Made by a program: the position numbers and the translations under genes. This document shows positions 1 to 9,101 of a stretch of 64,000 nucleotides of DNA, in pieces (the stretch's first letter is position 1; each line of letters opens with the position of its first letter). Source of the stretch: Acidobacteriota bacterium (GTDB taxonomy: Bacteria > Acidobacteriota > Terriglobia > UBA7540); assembly GCA_021838785.1 (NCBI GenBank), contig JAKCCV010000015.1, forward strand, positions 29,431 through 93,430, in the 5' to 3' direction. Below the pieces are notes generated by a model. That model searched no databases. It saw only the letters and a program-made list of their open reading frames with translations, and had not been told where the DNA came from.

Positions 1-1527
1 AAACTGTCCCTTCACCAGAGCGGAAGTCGAATCCGAGATCAGAATTTTCCCTCCCTCAGCTTGGGCGCAGAGGCGCGAGGCCAAATTGACCGCATCGCCG
101 ATGACCGTGAAGTCCATTCGTCGGGTTGAGCCGATGTTGCCGGCCGTGACCGGTCCCGTGTTGATACCGATGCCGACCTCGAGGGTGGTTCGGCCACGAT
201 GCTGCCACTCTGTATTCAGGCGGGCCAGGGCCCGCTGCATGGCGATGCCCGCCCGGATGGCGCGCGCGGCATCGTCGGGCCGGGCAATAGGCGTCCCAAA
301 CAAAGCCATCAGGCCGTCACCCATGTATTTATCCAGCGTGCCGGCGAATTCAAATACGACCTCCGTCATCTCGCTAAAATACTCATTGAGCAACTCCACC
401 ACTTGAGCCGGCTCCATTCCTTCCGAAATGCGGGTAAAGCCGCGGATATCGGTAAAAAGGATGGTCGCCACCTGATTTTCGCCTCCCAGTCGAATACTGT
501 GCGGGTTAGCCTGGATTTTTTCTACGACGGCAGCGCTCAAAAATCGCTCCAGGGCGTTGCGTTCGACCGCGCGACGAGCCAGTTCCTGATGGGCGCGGGC
601 GTTTTCAAAGCTGAGGGCGGCCTCGGCGGCGATAATGCTAAAAATGTTTAACTCCTCTTTGGAGAAGGCATAGGGTCGCGTGAGGCAATCCACATAAAAC
701 AACCCATAAAAATTCTCCTTGTGCATAAGGGGCGCGCACATGGCGGAGCGAACGCCGGAGACGCGCAAACTTTCGCTCGCATTGAACCGCTGATCGCTCG
801 CCACATCGTAGATGAGCAACGGCAGCCGCTCGCTCATAACCCTCCGAACCAGGCTTTGAGAAAGCGCCACCCCATGCTGGCTGCTGCGCAACCGCTCGTC
901 CTTGTAAAGCATCACGGCGGGCTTAAAGCCGCGCTTTTCCTCGTCCAGGAGCATCACGAAGCCGCGCTCCACGTTTTCCAGGTGAAACACCAGTTCCATA
1001 ACACGGCGCATCGCTTCGTCGGTCGTGAGCGCCGTCGAAAGCGCCTTCCCCACCCCGGCCAGCACCCTGAGGACCTTGTTCTCCCGTTCTACGGCTCGCA
1101 GGCGATCTTCGGCCGACCCAATTACCGTTTGACTGGGATCCTCTCCACTACGCCGAAGCACGGCGCCCAGGTTTTCCGAGAGACCGGCCAACTGGCTGTC
1201 CGGCCGGTTGCCTACCTCCACATGCATGGCGCGTCCCTCGGCAGACTCATACTTGAGCTGATACATGCCGATCTGGATTTGGTCCTGGTCGGAGAGCGGG
1301 TGCTGCTCGATTCTTTGCCCGTTGACCAAGGTCCCGTTCAGGCTGCCAAGGTCCCACAGCACCGCCCGGCTGTCTGCGTTGATCTCAAGTTTGGTGTGAT
1401 GTCGGGAAACGCTGGCGTGGTTTAGGACGAGATCGTTCGATTCCGCCCGGCCGATCTCAATCGTCGGCCGAGTGATTTCGAAAACTTCCATCTGCCCGCT
1501 CGGCTGCGTAATGACCAATCGCGCCAT
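1..1527 (-). CDS. FHA-GAF-adenylate cyclase, 3' end outside window
   Basis: Open for 509 codons from an ATG at 1527 to the window edge, so the C-terminus is missing. The order is an FHA domain (about residues 1-95; motifs IGR, SRHH and NGT), then a GAF region, then a class III nucleotide cyclase catalytic domain. The cyclase domain shows TILFTDIRGFTRISE and DKYMGDGLMALFG, which carry the two metal-binding aspartates. The Lys in DKYMGDG and the Asp in TVIGDAVNLASRL indicate ATP rather than GTP as substrate. The family makes cAMP; FHA domains bind phosphothreonine. The gene diverges from a Ser/Thr kinase across a 200-bp gap, so phosphorylation-dependent control of the cyclase is an attractive inference. 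No membrane segment is visible, so it is probably cytoplasmic. Confidence 0.9.
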   Translation of the reverse strand, partial: MARLVITQPSGQMEVFEITRPTIEIGRAESNDLVLNHASVSRHHTKLEINADSRAVLWDLGSLNGTLVNGQRIEQHPLSDQDQIQIGMYQLKYESAEGRAMHVEVGNRPDSQLAGLSENLGAVLRRSGEDPSQTVIGSAEDRLRAVERENKVLRVLAGVGKALSTALTTDEAMRRVMELVFHLENVERGFVMLLDEEKRGFKPAVMLYKDERLRSSQHGVALSQSLVRRVMSERLPLLIYDVASDQRFNASESLRVSGVRSAMCAPLMHKENFYGLFYVDCLTRPYAFSKEELNIFSIIAAEAALSFENARAHQELARRAVERNALERFLSAAVVEKIQANPHSIRLGGENQVATILFTDIRGFTRISEGMEPAQVVELLNEYFSEMTEVVFEFAGTLDKYMGDGLMALFGTPIARPDDAARAIRAGIAMQRALARLNTEWQHRGRTTLEVGIGINTGPVTAGNIGSTRRMDFTVIGDAVNLASRLCAQAEGGKILISDSTSALVKGQF

Positions 1528-1727
1528 TGAGCCTGCTCTCGGGGCTTTGCGCCCGGGAAATGATTCTCTAGCGCCACTGCGGCATCCTAACGAAACGGTC
1601 ATGGCAAGTCAATGCTCGGCCTAGTTAATGCTTGGATGGATAATGGATCCGGCTTCCGTTCGATGAAAAGCCGTGGTACCATCCCCGAGCAGGGAGCTTC
1701 GCGGTCGCCCTTGAGAGCGCCTAGGCT

Positions 1728-3419
1728 GTGAATAAAATTGGCCGTTACGAAGTTATCGAGGAATTAGGGCGCGGCACGGCAGGAACCGTTTACAAAGCGT
1801 TTGATCCGACGATCCGCCGCCTGGTAGCAATTAAGGTTCTTTCGTTGCCGACTTCGCCCTCCCACGGAAGCAGCGGCGCCATCTCCGCCAAAGACCCTTT
1901 GTTAGAGGCGCGCATGGCCGGTTGCTTGGCTCACCCCAATATTGTCACCATTTATGACGCAGTCACGGATGAAGAGAGTAAGTTGCATTACATCGTTATC
2001 GAATACGTGGAAGGGCGCACCCTTGAGCACATCCTAGCACAGAATCCCTTGCCCCCCACAAGTCAGGCGCTCAACTGGGTTCGGCAGATTGCGGAGGCGC
2101 TCGATTACGCCCATCAACGTCAGATTGTCCACCGTGACCTCAAGCCCGCCAACATTTTGATTACAGAAAAAGGCCAAATAAAAATTACCGACTTTGGCAT
2201 CGCTCGAAAGGCATCCCTGGAGGCAACGGTCAGCACCATGGCCATGGCGGGCACGCCGTCTTATATGTCCCCGGAACAGATTACCGGCGTCAAGCTCGAC
2301 GGCCGCAGCGACCTTTTCTCCCTTGGAATCATTCTCTACGAAATGCTGGTGGGGCAGAGACCGTTTGCGGGCGAACTAGCGACGGTGATGTTCAAAACGG
2401 TTTACGAAGACATTCCCCCTCCCCGCAAGCTCAAACCGGATATCCAACCGGAAATCGAGGAAGTCGTCATGCGTTGTCTGGCCAAGGACCCGCGGCAGCG
2501 CTATCCGACGGCGGGGGAACTGCTTGCAGACCTTAGCCGCGCCGAGACCTCATCAGCAACTCCCGGACAGGCTGCCGATAAGGCGGAGGGCAAGCCGACT
2601 CATGGGCATCAACCCGATGTGGCTGAAACCGTCGGTGGCAGCCCGACTCTCTTCCGACCTGGCCAAAAAATCGTCTGGGGTGGTCTCGCCGCTGCGGTGT
2701 TGCTGGCCGCAGTGGGAGCCGTCGTTTACCATCGAATTCGGACACTGACGGCTCCCGTGCCGCCGCCGCCGCGATTGTCGGCCAAGGTACCCCCACCTCC
2801 AAGCTCTGTTTGGGACACGAAACCGTTCGCGGCCTCTCGCGTCTCCGCTACACCAATCGAGCCTGCTTCCGGCGCCAGGCGACAAACAAGGCTCACCGAA
2901 CCTCCGCCTGTCCACTCCTCTGCCCTTGCAAGCACGCCGGGAAACAGCGCGCTCCCTCCACCAGCCCAGCCGACCTCTGGAGCAACTCCGACTTTATCGG
3001 CCGCCGCTCCCGTAGCTCCGGTTGGGTCTTCCGTTTCCCAAAATCCGGCTGAAGCCCCAGAGGGCCAAGGCAAGACAATTATTCGCGTGATTTGCCAGTA
3101 TCCCTTTGCCAAAGGTACGCTTACACTCATGCACGGAAACAAGGTTCTGTTCAGATGGGAGCTACAAGGGAAGAAAAAGCGCCGCATCCTGTTTCTGGGA
3201 GGTGGCTACCAGGGCCGGCTCTCTGAAACAATCGCCGTGCCGGCCGCCCTGCGGCAGATCACGGTGCAGGCTTCCTCCAGCCGAGGAAAACGAATCTTCA
3301 GGAAGACCGTCCCGCTCCAATTCAATACCGCTTCGCCATCAAAACCCACCCTCAGCCTCGTCATAGATAATGGCCACTTGCACGCTCGATGGCTCGGAGT
3401 GTCCAAGACGTCTCGCTAA
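1728..3419 (+). CDS. Membrane-anchored Ser/Thr protein kinase (PknB type)
   Basis: 563 residues from a GTG start. An N-terminal eukaryotic-type kinase domain (about 7-270) has the glycine loop GRGTAGTV (14-21), catalytic Lys36 in AIKV, HRDLKPAN with Asp137, DFG with Asp155, and the GTPSYMSPEQ activation segment. A Pro/Ala-rich stretch and one membrane segment (about 315-335) follow. Beyond the membrane comes a long Pro/Ser-rich linker and a beta-rich domain of about 110 residues that I do not recognise. The layout predicts a cytoplasmic kinase with an extracytoplasmic sensor. All catalytic residues are present, so it should be active. It diverges from the FHA-cyclase gene, whose FHA domain is a plausible target. 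Confidence 0.92.
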   Translation: MNKIGRYEVIEELGRGTAGTVYKAFDPTIRRLVAIKVLSLPTSPSHGSSGAISAKDPLLEARMAGCLAHPNIVTIYDAVTDEESKLHYIVIEYVEGRTLEHILAQNPLPPTSQALNWVRQIAEALDYAHQRQIVHRDLKPANILITEKGQIKITDFGIARKASLEATVSTMAMAGTPSYMSPEQITGVKLDGRSDLFSLGIILYEMLVGQRPFAGELATVMFKTVYEDIPPPRKLKPDIQPEIEEVVMRCLAKDPRQRYPTAGELLADLSRAETSSATPGQAADKAEGKPTHGHQPDVAETVGGSPTLFRPGQKIVWGGLAAAVLLAAVGAVVYHRIRTLTAPVPPPPRLSAKVPPPPSSVWDTKPFAASRVSATPIEPASGARRQTRLTEPPPVHSSALASTPGNSALPPPAQPTSGATPTLSAAAPVAPVGSSVSQNPAEAPEGQGKTIIRVICQYPFAKGTLTLMHGNKVLFRWELQGKKKRRILFLGGGYQGRLSETIAVPAALRQITVQASSSRGKRIFRKTVPLQFNTASPSKPTLSLVIDNGHLHARWLGVSKTSR

Positions 3420-3487
3420 TCCCAAATGCGTCTCGCAAGCCGGATGAGGCATGAGGCCGCTGCTGAGCGCCCGTCCCATCGAATCAA

Positions 3488-4432
3488 TTAGCCTTGCGTG
3501 GCTACCGGTTGGTTACAGTACGTCAGCCAACCGTAGGTGTCTTCCCCTTGACCCTGCACGATGCTCATAAAGCGGCTCTGAAGCTTGCGGGTGATGGGCC
3601 CCGGTTGTCCTTTGCCGACAACAACTCGGTCCACCGAACGGATGGGCGTGATTTCGGCTGCCGTGCCTGTGAAGAAGACTTCATCGGCGATGTAAAGGGC
3701 CTCGCGGGGAAGCGGTTGCTCGACAACCCGAATACCCATTTCCTCGGCCAGCGTGATGACCGAAGCCCTTGTTATGCCTGGAAGAATGGAAGATGCGAGC
3801 GGAGGCGTGAGCAGAGTCCCCTGGCGGGCGATAAAGATGTTTTCGCCGCTCCCTTCGCTGATATTGCCATGGACGTCGAGGGCGATGCCTTCTACGTAGC
3901 CGTTGGTGAGAGCTTCCATTTTGATAAGCTGGGCGTTCATATAGTTCGCGGCAGCCTTCGCCATGGATGGGAGGGTATTGGGCGCGATGCGCTGCCACGA
4001 GGTGACGCAAACATCCACGCCTTGCTTCAAGGCTTCCTCGCCCAGATATTTTCCCCATTTCCATGCCAGGAGGTAGATTTCCACGGGATTTTTGAGCGGA
4101 CTCACGCCTAAATCCCCATAACCCCGAAAAATCAACGGTCGAATATAGCAGGAGGGAACGTGGTTCACGCGCGTTAGCTCCACTATCGCCTGCTCCAGTT
4201 GGTCGGTCGTAAAATCGAGGTTCATACGATAGATTTTGCAGGAGTCCACGAGGCGCTGCGCGTGGTCCTTCAGGCGGAAGATGGCCGGACCTTGAGGCGT
4301 GTCATAACACCGAATGCCTTCAAACAGGCATGAACCATAACTAACAACATGCGAGGCTACGTGGATGTTCGCCTCACTCCAGGCAATAAATTTTCCGTTG
4401 TGCCAAACCCTCTCGTAGTATTCAATCGCCAT
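3488..4432 (-). CDS. ilvE: Branched-chain amino acid aminotransferase
   Basis: 314 residues; a class IV PLP-dependent aminotransferase that interconverts Val, Leu and Ile with their 2-oxo acids in the cytoplasm. The PLP lysine is K159 in MAKAAANY. The family signature lies at about 181-200 (EGIALDVHGN, ISEGSGENIF), and the phosphate-binding LPGITRASV is near 217. I place the start at the ATG at 4432, which is preceded by a GGAG-type ribosome site and gives the usual family N-terminus; the reading frame stays open 165 nt further upstream, but that part looks non-coding. The gene stands alone, convergent with the kinase gene. Confidence 0.93.
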   Translation of the reverse strand: MAIEYYERVWHNGKFIAWSEANIHVASHVVSYGSCLFEGIRCYDTPQGPAIFRLKDHAQRLVDSCKIYRMNLDFTTDQLEQAIVELTRVNHVPSCYIRPLIFRGYGDLGVSPLKNPVEIYLLAWKWGKYLGEEALKQGVDVCVTSWQRIAPNTLPSMAKAAANYMNAQLIKMEALTNGYVEGIALDVHGNISEGSGENIFIARQGTLLTPPLASSILPGITRASVITLAEEMGIRVVEQPLPREALYIADEVFFTGTAAEITPIRSVDRVVVGKGQPGPITRKLQSRFMSIVQGQGEDTYGWLTYCNQPVATQG

Positions 4433-4903
4433 CGAACTTTCTCCGTCCTTTCCCGCGCGCTTTTGCCTGCCCGGCGCGGAATGCCTCTTGTCGTGCCGCC
4501 TCCCCAAAACGGCGGACCAACGAATTATAGCATGATGCCCAGTGCGGCTTCCGCCAATGGGCGTTTGGAGTTTCCTTTGAAGACAAGGGAATGACACCTG
4601 GCCCGGAGGGAGAGGGGCGATACAAAAATCCAGGGAATGGGTTCGCGCGGGGGAAACAGGTAGGAACGCAAAAGCGATTGGCCTGCCGTGGCGGGACCGT
4701 CAGGCCGCCGCTCGCAGACGATATTGAGGCAAGACTTTGTAAAATCGGATGCTTTGACAATCTGCGGCGGTCGAGCGCCGCGTCGCCGTTCGTCTGAAGG
4801 CCACGATCCTCTGGCTTCTTGAGTATGACCTTTGGGTGGTGTTTGAGCCTTCATCCGTCAGGGTGGGAGGGTGAAAGCCGCTGTGAAAAAACAAAAATAA
4901 CTC
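4433..4903. other. Intergenic region between ilvE and the dcw promoter
   Basis: Nearly 470 bases without a convincing gene on either strand. Short frames here lack ribosome sites and recognisable sequence. It must hold the ilvE promoter (minus strand), which I cannot place. No T-box, RNA element or strong hairpin was seen. Confidence 0.5.
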
Positions 4904-4932
4904 TTGACAAGGCCAAAATCAGAACGTATAGT
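4904..4932 (+). promoter_or_regulatory. Sigma-70-type promoter of the dcw cluster
   Basis: TTGACA at 4904-4909, a 17-base spacer, then TATAGT at 4927-4932. This is a near-consensus housekeeping promoter about 105 bases before mraZ, and the only strong one seen at the head of the cluster. Confidence 0.8.
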
Positions 4933-4970
4933 TCGTGGGCAGAAGTGGTAGAAAGTAGTAAAAAGTGTCA
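4931..4970 (+). promoter_or_regulatory. Candidate MraZ operator: four direct repeats, 10-bp period
   Basis: Four consecutive decamers, GTTCGTGGGC, AGAAGTGGTA, GAAAGTAGTA and AAAAGTGTCA, share a GTG/GTA core at positions 5-7 with an exact 10-base period. They begin at the 3' edge of the -10 box. MraZ proteins in other bacteria bind short direct repeats spaced one helical turn apart just upstream of mraZ, so these are the natural sites for autoregulation. The repeats are seen; the function is inferred. Confidence 0.65.
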
Positions 4971-5036
4971 AACTGGTCGAGGTTTTTTGGCCTTCTGAGA
5001 CGTTGAGGGAAATGAACAGAGTACCAAGCTTACCCC

Positions 5037-5477
5037 ATGCTACGCGGCAATTATCCAGCGACGGTGGACGGCAAAGGGCGGCTCAAGATTCCGGCGGCCT
5101 TCAAGAGTTATTTGGACGAAAATTTTGGCCAGGAATTTTACGTGACCAGCGTGGATGGCCAGTCGGTTTACATTTACCCCTTTCCGGTTTGGAGGGCCCT
5201 CGAGGAAAAATTGGCGGCCCTGCCGTCGTTGAACAAATCCAAGAAGCGATTTCTAGACCGAGTGAATTACTGGGGACAAGTCGTTCGGGCAGACGCGCTT
5301 GGCCGCCTGCTGATTCCCTCCTTGTTGCGCGAGTCGGCGGCGATGCGGGGCGAGGTTGCGGTGATCGGATATCTCGACCACCTGAACGTTTGGAACATGC
5401 AACGGTTCCAAGAACATCTGGAGCAGACGCCGTTTACGGATGAAGACGCCCAGGCACTGAGCGAACTCGGAATTTAG
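5037..5477 (+). CDS. mraZ: MraZ, transcriptional regulator of the dcw cluster
   Basis: 146 residues, the usual length. Two SpoVT/AbrB-type half-domains are visible: VDGKGRLKIP near residue 10 and ADALGRLLIP near residue 85. MraZ forms ring-shaped oligomers that bind DNA repeats and represses its own operon. First gene of the cluster, with the promoter and repeat array just upstream. The ribosome site is weak: the nearest purine-rich run, GAGGGA, is about 26 bases away. The conserved MLRGNYPATVDGKGR N-terminus fixes the ATG at 5037. An AGGAGG directly follows its stop and serves rsmH. Confidence 0.95.
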   Translation: MLRGNYPATVDGKGRLKIPAAFKSYLDENFGQEFYVTSVDGQSVYIYPFPVWRALEEKLAALPSLNKSKKRFLDRVNYWGQVVRADALGRLLIPSLLRESAAMRGEVAVIGYLDHLNVWNMQRFQEHLEQTPFTDEDAQALSELGI

Positions 5478-5534
5478 AGGAGGAAAAGGATTGAGACAAA
5501 CCGTGAAAAATCGGCGACGACACATCGGCCGGTC

Positions 5535-6398
5535 ATGGTGGCGGAGGTTCTGGAGTTTCTAAAAATTGACCCGGACGGCGCCTACATTGACGCCACACTC
5601 GGCACCGGAGGGCACGCCGAGGCGATTCTTGAGGTTTTATCGAACGGCCGGGGAAGGTTATTGGGAATTGACCGGGACGCGACGGCGCTGGCGGTGGCCC
5701 GGGAGCGGCTCCAGCGGTTCAGCAAAAAGCTTATGGTTGCAGAGGGGAACATCTCGGAGCTGGCAAGGCTGCACGAATCGAGTGGCTTGGGCCCGGCAGC
5801 AGGAGTCCTCGCCGATTTGGGCTTAAGTTCCTTGCAGCTCGGAGAGGCTTCAAGAGGATTTAGTTTTGACCTGGAGGGTCCGCTCGACATGCGGATGGGC
5901 CGAGGGGGTGTGACGGCCGAGGAATTTGTCAACCGCATGCCGGAGCCGGACCTTGCCAACCTGATTTACGAGTTAGGGGAAGAGCGCCACTCGCGCCGCG
6001 TTGCGCGAGCCATTGTGAAGGCCCGCCCGATTCGAACCACCACCGAACTGGCGCAGGTGGTGACGCGAGCGATCCCCTCCCGGGCGGGCCTCCACCACCA
6101 TCACCCGGCCACGCGCACGTTCTTGGCGCTTCGCCTGGCTGTGAACCGTGAGCTGGAGAGCTTGGCAGCGTTTCTTCCGCAGGCGGTCGAGGTTTTGGCG
6201 CCGGGCGGACGGCTGGTTACCTTGTCGTATCACTCGTTGGAAGATCGCATCATCAAGCGGGCGTTGCAGCAGTACGCCAGGGAAGGGCAAACCCAGACGC
6301 TCACGCGGCACGTGGTCCGGCCGAGTGAAGAAGAAGTTCGGAGCAATCCCCGGGCTCGCAGCGCGAGGCTGCGAGCGGCGGAAAAGCAGGGCCAGTAA
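5535..6398 (+). CDS. rsmH: 16S rRNA m4C1402 methyltransferase RsmH (MraW)
   Basis: SAM-dependent methyltransferase acting on C1402 of 16S rRNA. The SAM motif GTGGHAEAIL lies near residue 24, with DLGLSSLQL and SYHSLEDRIIK further on, all typical. From the first ATG (5535) the protein has 287 residues. The family-conserved His-x-Pro-Val before the Met is encoded in frame just upstream (HRPVM). The only initiator-like codon that would include it is an ATT at 5490, placed 6 bases after a perfect AGGAGG (5478-5483), which would give 302 residues. The ATG used here is the conservative choice. Frame stops bound the extension: the mraZ TAG lies in the same frame. Confidence 0.93.
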   Translation: MVAEVLEFLKIDPDGAYIDATLGTGGHAEAILEVLSNGRGRLLGIDRDATALAVARERLQRFSKKLMVAEGNISELARLHESSGLGPAAGVLADLGLSSLQLGEASRGFSFDLEGPLDMRMGRGGVTAEEFVNRMPEPDLANLIYELGEERHSRRVARAIVKARPIRTTTELAQVVTRAIPSRAGLHHHHPATRTFLALRLAVNRELESLAAFLPQAVEVLAPGGRLVTLSYHSLEDRIIKRALQQYAREGQTQTLTRHVVRPSEEEVRSNPRARSARLRAAEKQGQ

Positions 6399-6493
6399 AC
6401 ATCCTGGAGCAGGAAATTCCGCGGTGCCGCCCCCAGGCGGTGACTGCCAGGGCGAGGTGTTGCCCGACCGCAAACGTGAGGACGGAAAACTTT

Positions 6494-6967
6494 ATGGCTA
6501 GCGCAGTATCCTTTCCACGAACCCAACGGCGACCCGCTTACGAGCCGGCCACGGGTCGCGCGAGCTACCCCGAGATTTATTATCTCAAAAGAATTGACAA
6601 CTCCCGCCTGCGGCGAGAAGTGGACCCTCAGAAGCGCCGCGAATGTTTCAGTCTGTTGGGATTGGGCGTGCTAGCTTTCCTTTGCATGTTTTTGTATGCC
6701 TGGCAGCATTTTCAGGGCATTCGCTACGGCTATGAAATCCAGCAACTCCGGGCGGAGGCCGCGGCGCTCCAAAACTGGAACCACCAAATGCAGCTTGAGC
6801 ACGCTCGACTCGCCAGCCCAGAAAGAATTGAGGCGTTGGCGCGTAAGGACCTCGGCCTGGAACCGGCCACGCCGCAACAAATCATTCAAGTGGGCGACCG
6901 TTCACCGCGGAGCCCCGAAGCTTCGGAACTGGCGGGCAATTTACGCGTCAAAATTCCCGGCGAATAG
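6494..6967 (+). CDS. ftsL: FtsL-like cell division protein
   Basis: 157 residues. A basic N-terminal cytoplasmic part of about 55 residues is followed by one membrane segment (LLGLGVLAFLCMFLYAW) and a heptad-rich coiled coil (about 80-120). The C-terminus, with RIEALARKDLGLEPATPQQII, resembles the FtsL/DivIC ending. FtsL bridges the FtsQB complex to FtsWI in the divisome. Position between rsmH and ftsI is the standard FtsL place. I use the ATG at 6494, after GAGGACGG, rather than an earlier in-frame codon at 6440 whose extension looks non-coding. Sequence conservation in FtsL is low, so naming rests on topology and position. Confidence 0.82.
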   Translation: MASAVSFPRTQRRPAYEPATGRASYPEIYYLKRIDNSRLRREVDPQKRRECFSLLGLGVLAFLCMFLYAWQHFQGIRYGYEIQQLRAEAAALQNWNHQMQLEHARLASPERIEALARKDLGLEPATPQQIIQVGDRSPRSPEASELAGNLRVKIPGE

Positions 6968-6970
6968 ACC

Positions 6971-9031
6971 ATGGCGCAATCCAAGGCGGCATCCTCAACC
7001 CGCGACTTCAAGCTGGTGACAGCGCGGCGGAGCTTAATGCTGGCGGGGGGGTTGGCGCTGTGGATGCTGGCCGTGATTCTCCGCCTTTACGACCTCCAAA
7101 TCATCCAATACCTCCCGTTGTTGAAGCGGGCACAGCAGGAACAGCAGCGCACGGTCGAAATTGCTCCGCAGCGCGGCACCATCTACGACCGCAACCTGCA
7201 CCCGTTGGCGATGAGCTTGCCTGCCGAATCGGTTTATGCGGTCCCCGGACAACTGGGCGATCCTGAACTTGCAGCCAAGCTTTTGGCCCCGATCTTGGGG
7301 CTGGATGCCGGCGAGTTAGCGGAAAGTTTCAAGACGTATCGGACCTTCTGCTGGGTTAAGCGGAAGATCTCAGCATCTGAGGTCGCGCGCGTGAAGGCGC
7401 TGAACTTGCGGGGAATATATTTCGAGCAGGAAAGCAAACGCTTTTATCCGCAAGGCCAACTAGCCGCGCAGGTGCTGGGCTACGTAGGGATGGATGACCG
7501 CGGCTTAGGGGGCATTGAATATTCGATGAACTCCAAATTGCGCGGGCAGCCAGGACGGATGCTGGTGGTGGACGACGCGCGACATCAATCCTTCCTCTCC
7601 AAGCAATGGGCCGGGAAGCCGGGCGACAACGTGGTGCTGACGATTGATGAGAATATCCAGTACTTTGCCGAGCGGGCACTCGGCGCCATGGTCAAGAAAT
7701 TTCACGCCGCTGGAGGCACCGCGATTGTCCAGAATCCGTACACGGGCGAAATTTTGGCGATGGCGAATGAGCCGACGTTCAATCCGAATGACTACCAAGC
7801 GAGCCCACCCCAAAACCGCATCAATCGCGCTGTGCAATGGGTTTACGAGCCGGGGTCCACGTTCAAGCTGGTTACCGTTTCGGCAGCCCTTCAAGAGGGT
7901 CTGGCGCAACCCAATGAAGTCATCAATTGCCAGGACGGCCAGATCGTTTTGGCGGGCCACGTGATTCACGACCATGAGCGATTCGGCGACCTGACGGTGG
8001 CCAACATTTTGGCTCAGTCCAGCGACGTGGGCGCCATCAAACTGGGACTGCGACTGGGTGAAGAACGCTTTTACAGTTACATCCGACGGTTCGGATTTGG
8101 TTCTTTAACTCATATCGGATTGCCGGGAGAATCGGCGGGTTTGGTGCGGCCGCCGAGGTTATGGTCGGGCATCGGAATCGGCGAGATGTCCATGGGGCAG
8201 GCGATTGGCGTGACGCCGCTGCAAATGGTGACGGCGTTTTCAGCCATCGCCAACGGGGGGATTTTGATTCAGCCGCGCATTGTGCGAGAGGTCTTCCGAG
8301 GCGACCATCACGAGCCCGCCCCACCGCCCTTCGGCCGGCGCGTCGTGAGCGAACAGGTGGCCAGGGAAATGCGTCAAATGCTTGCCGGAGTCGTCGAGCA
8401 CGGCACCGGGGTCTCGGCGCAACTGCCGGGCTATTCCGCTGCGGGAAAGACCGGCACGTCGAATAAGGTTAACGCCTACGGACGGTATTCGCACCGAAAG
8501 TACGTGGGATCGTTTATTGGCTTTGCGCCCGCAAAGAAGCCGGCAGTAACCATTCTGGTGGTTATTGACACACCGGTGGGCGCAATTTACGGGGCGCAAG
8601 TGGCAGCTCCGGCGTTCAGGTCCATCGCAGAGCAGACTCTCAATTACCTCGATGTGCCGCAAGACCATCCTACCCGATGGCTTCAGGCTGATTCCCACCT
8701 CGCCACCTCGCGGCTCCGCCAGCAACAGGGCCGCGCGGAGGCTAACTCTCCTCTCGACCCTGAAGCTGCCGGGGCTGCTACGCCGCCCTTTGAACCCGTT
8801 TCTTACGCGAAGATGCCGACAGCCGGGAGCGCCACGGTGGTGGTGAACGAAGGCCCCAAAACCACCGTGCCGGACTTGACTTCCCTGCCGGCGCGCACGG
8901 CCATCGAGGAATGCCAAAAATTGGGTTTGCGGATGGAAATGTTTGGCACGGGCTTGGCGGTCCAACAAAGCCCCGCGCCCGGCGCGCCGGTACCGCGGGG
9001 AACCACGGTCAAGGTCCTTTTTGCGCGCTGA
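6971..9031 (+). CDS. ftsI: Septal transpeptidase FtsI / PBP2x type with PASTA domain
   Basis: 686 residues: an N-terminal membrane anchor (about 20-40), a dimerisation domain, a transpeptidase domain and a C-terminal PASTA repeat (about 625-686, starting TTVPDLTSLPA). The active-site SxxK is STFK with Ser296; SSD lies near residue 355; KTG is at about 493-495. It cross-links septal peptidoglycan in the periplasm and is the beta-lactam target. It begins 3 bases after ftsL. The PASTA domain recalls PBP2x and sporulation SpoVD rather than E. coli FtsI. Confidence 0.94.
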   Translation: MAQSKAASSTRDFKLVTARRSLMLAGGLALWMLAVILRLYDLQIIQYLPLLKRAQQEQQRTVEIAPQRGTIYDRNLHPLAMSLPAESVYAVPGQLGDPELAAKLLAPILGLDAGELAESFKTYRTFCWVKRKISASEVARVKALNLRGIYFEQESKRFYPQGQLAAQVLGYVGMDDRGLGGIEYSMNSKLRGQPGRMLVVDDARHQSFLSKQWAGKPGDNVVLTIDENIQYFAERALGAMVKKFHAAGGTAIVQNPYTGEILAMANEPTFNPNDYQASPPQNRINRAVQWVYEPGSTFKLVTVSAALQEGLAQPNEVINCQDGQIVLAGHVIHDHERFGDLTVANILAQSSDVGAIKLGLRLGEERFYSYIRRFGFGSLTHIGLPGESAGLVRPPRLWSGIGIGEMSMGQAIGVTPLQMVTAFSAIANGGILIQPRIVREVFRGDHHEPAPPPFGRRVVSEQVAREMRQMLAGVVEHGTGVSAQLPGYSAAGKTGTSNKVNAYGRYSHRKYVGSFIGFAPAKKPAVTILVVIDTPVGAIYGAQVAAPAFRSIAEQTLNYLDVPQDHPTRWLQADSHLATSRLRQQQGRAEANSPLDPEAAGAATPPFEPVSYAKMPTAGSATVVVNEGPKTTVPDLTSLPARTAIEECQKLGLRMEMFGTGLAVQQSPAPGAPVPRGTTVKVLFAR

Positions 9032-9081
9032 TTCAGAGTGCAGAACGATTAAGGGCTCAGCCCGGGGGAGCCATAGCCCGG

Positions 9082-9090
9082 TGCTATAAT
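9082..9090 (+). promoter_or_regulatory. Possible extended -10 promoter before murE
   Basis: TGCTATAAT ends 11 bases before the murE ATG: a perfect -10 hexamer with the extended TGn. No -35 match stands at the proper distance. Transcription would start about 5 bases before the ATG, leaving almost no leader. Confidence 0.35.
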
Positions 9091-9101
9091 GCGAGATAGG
9101 A

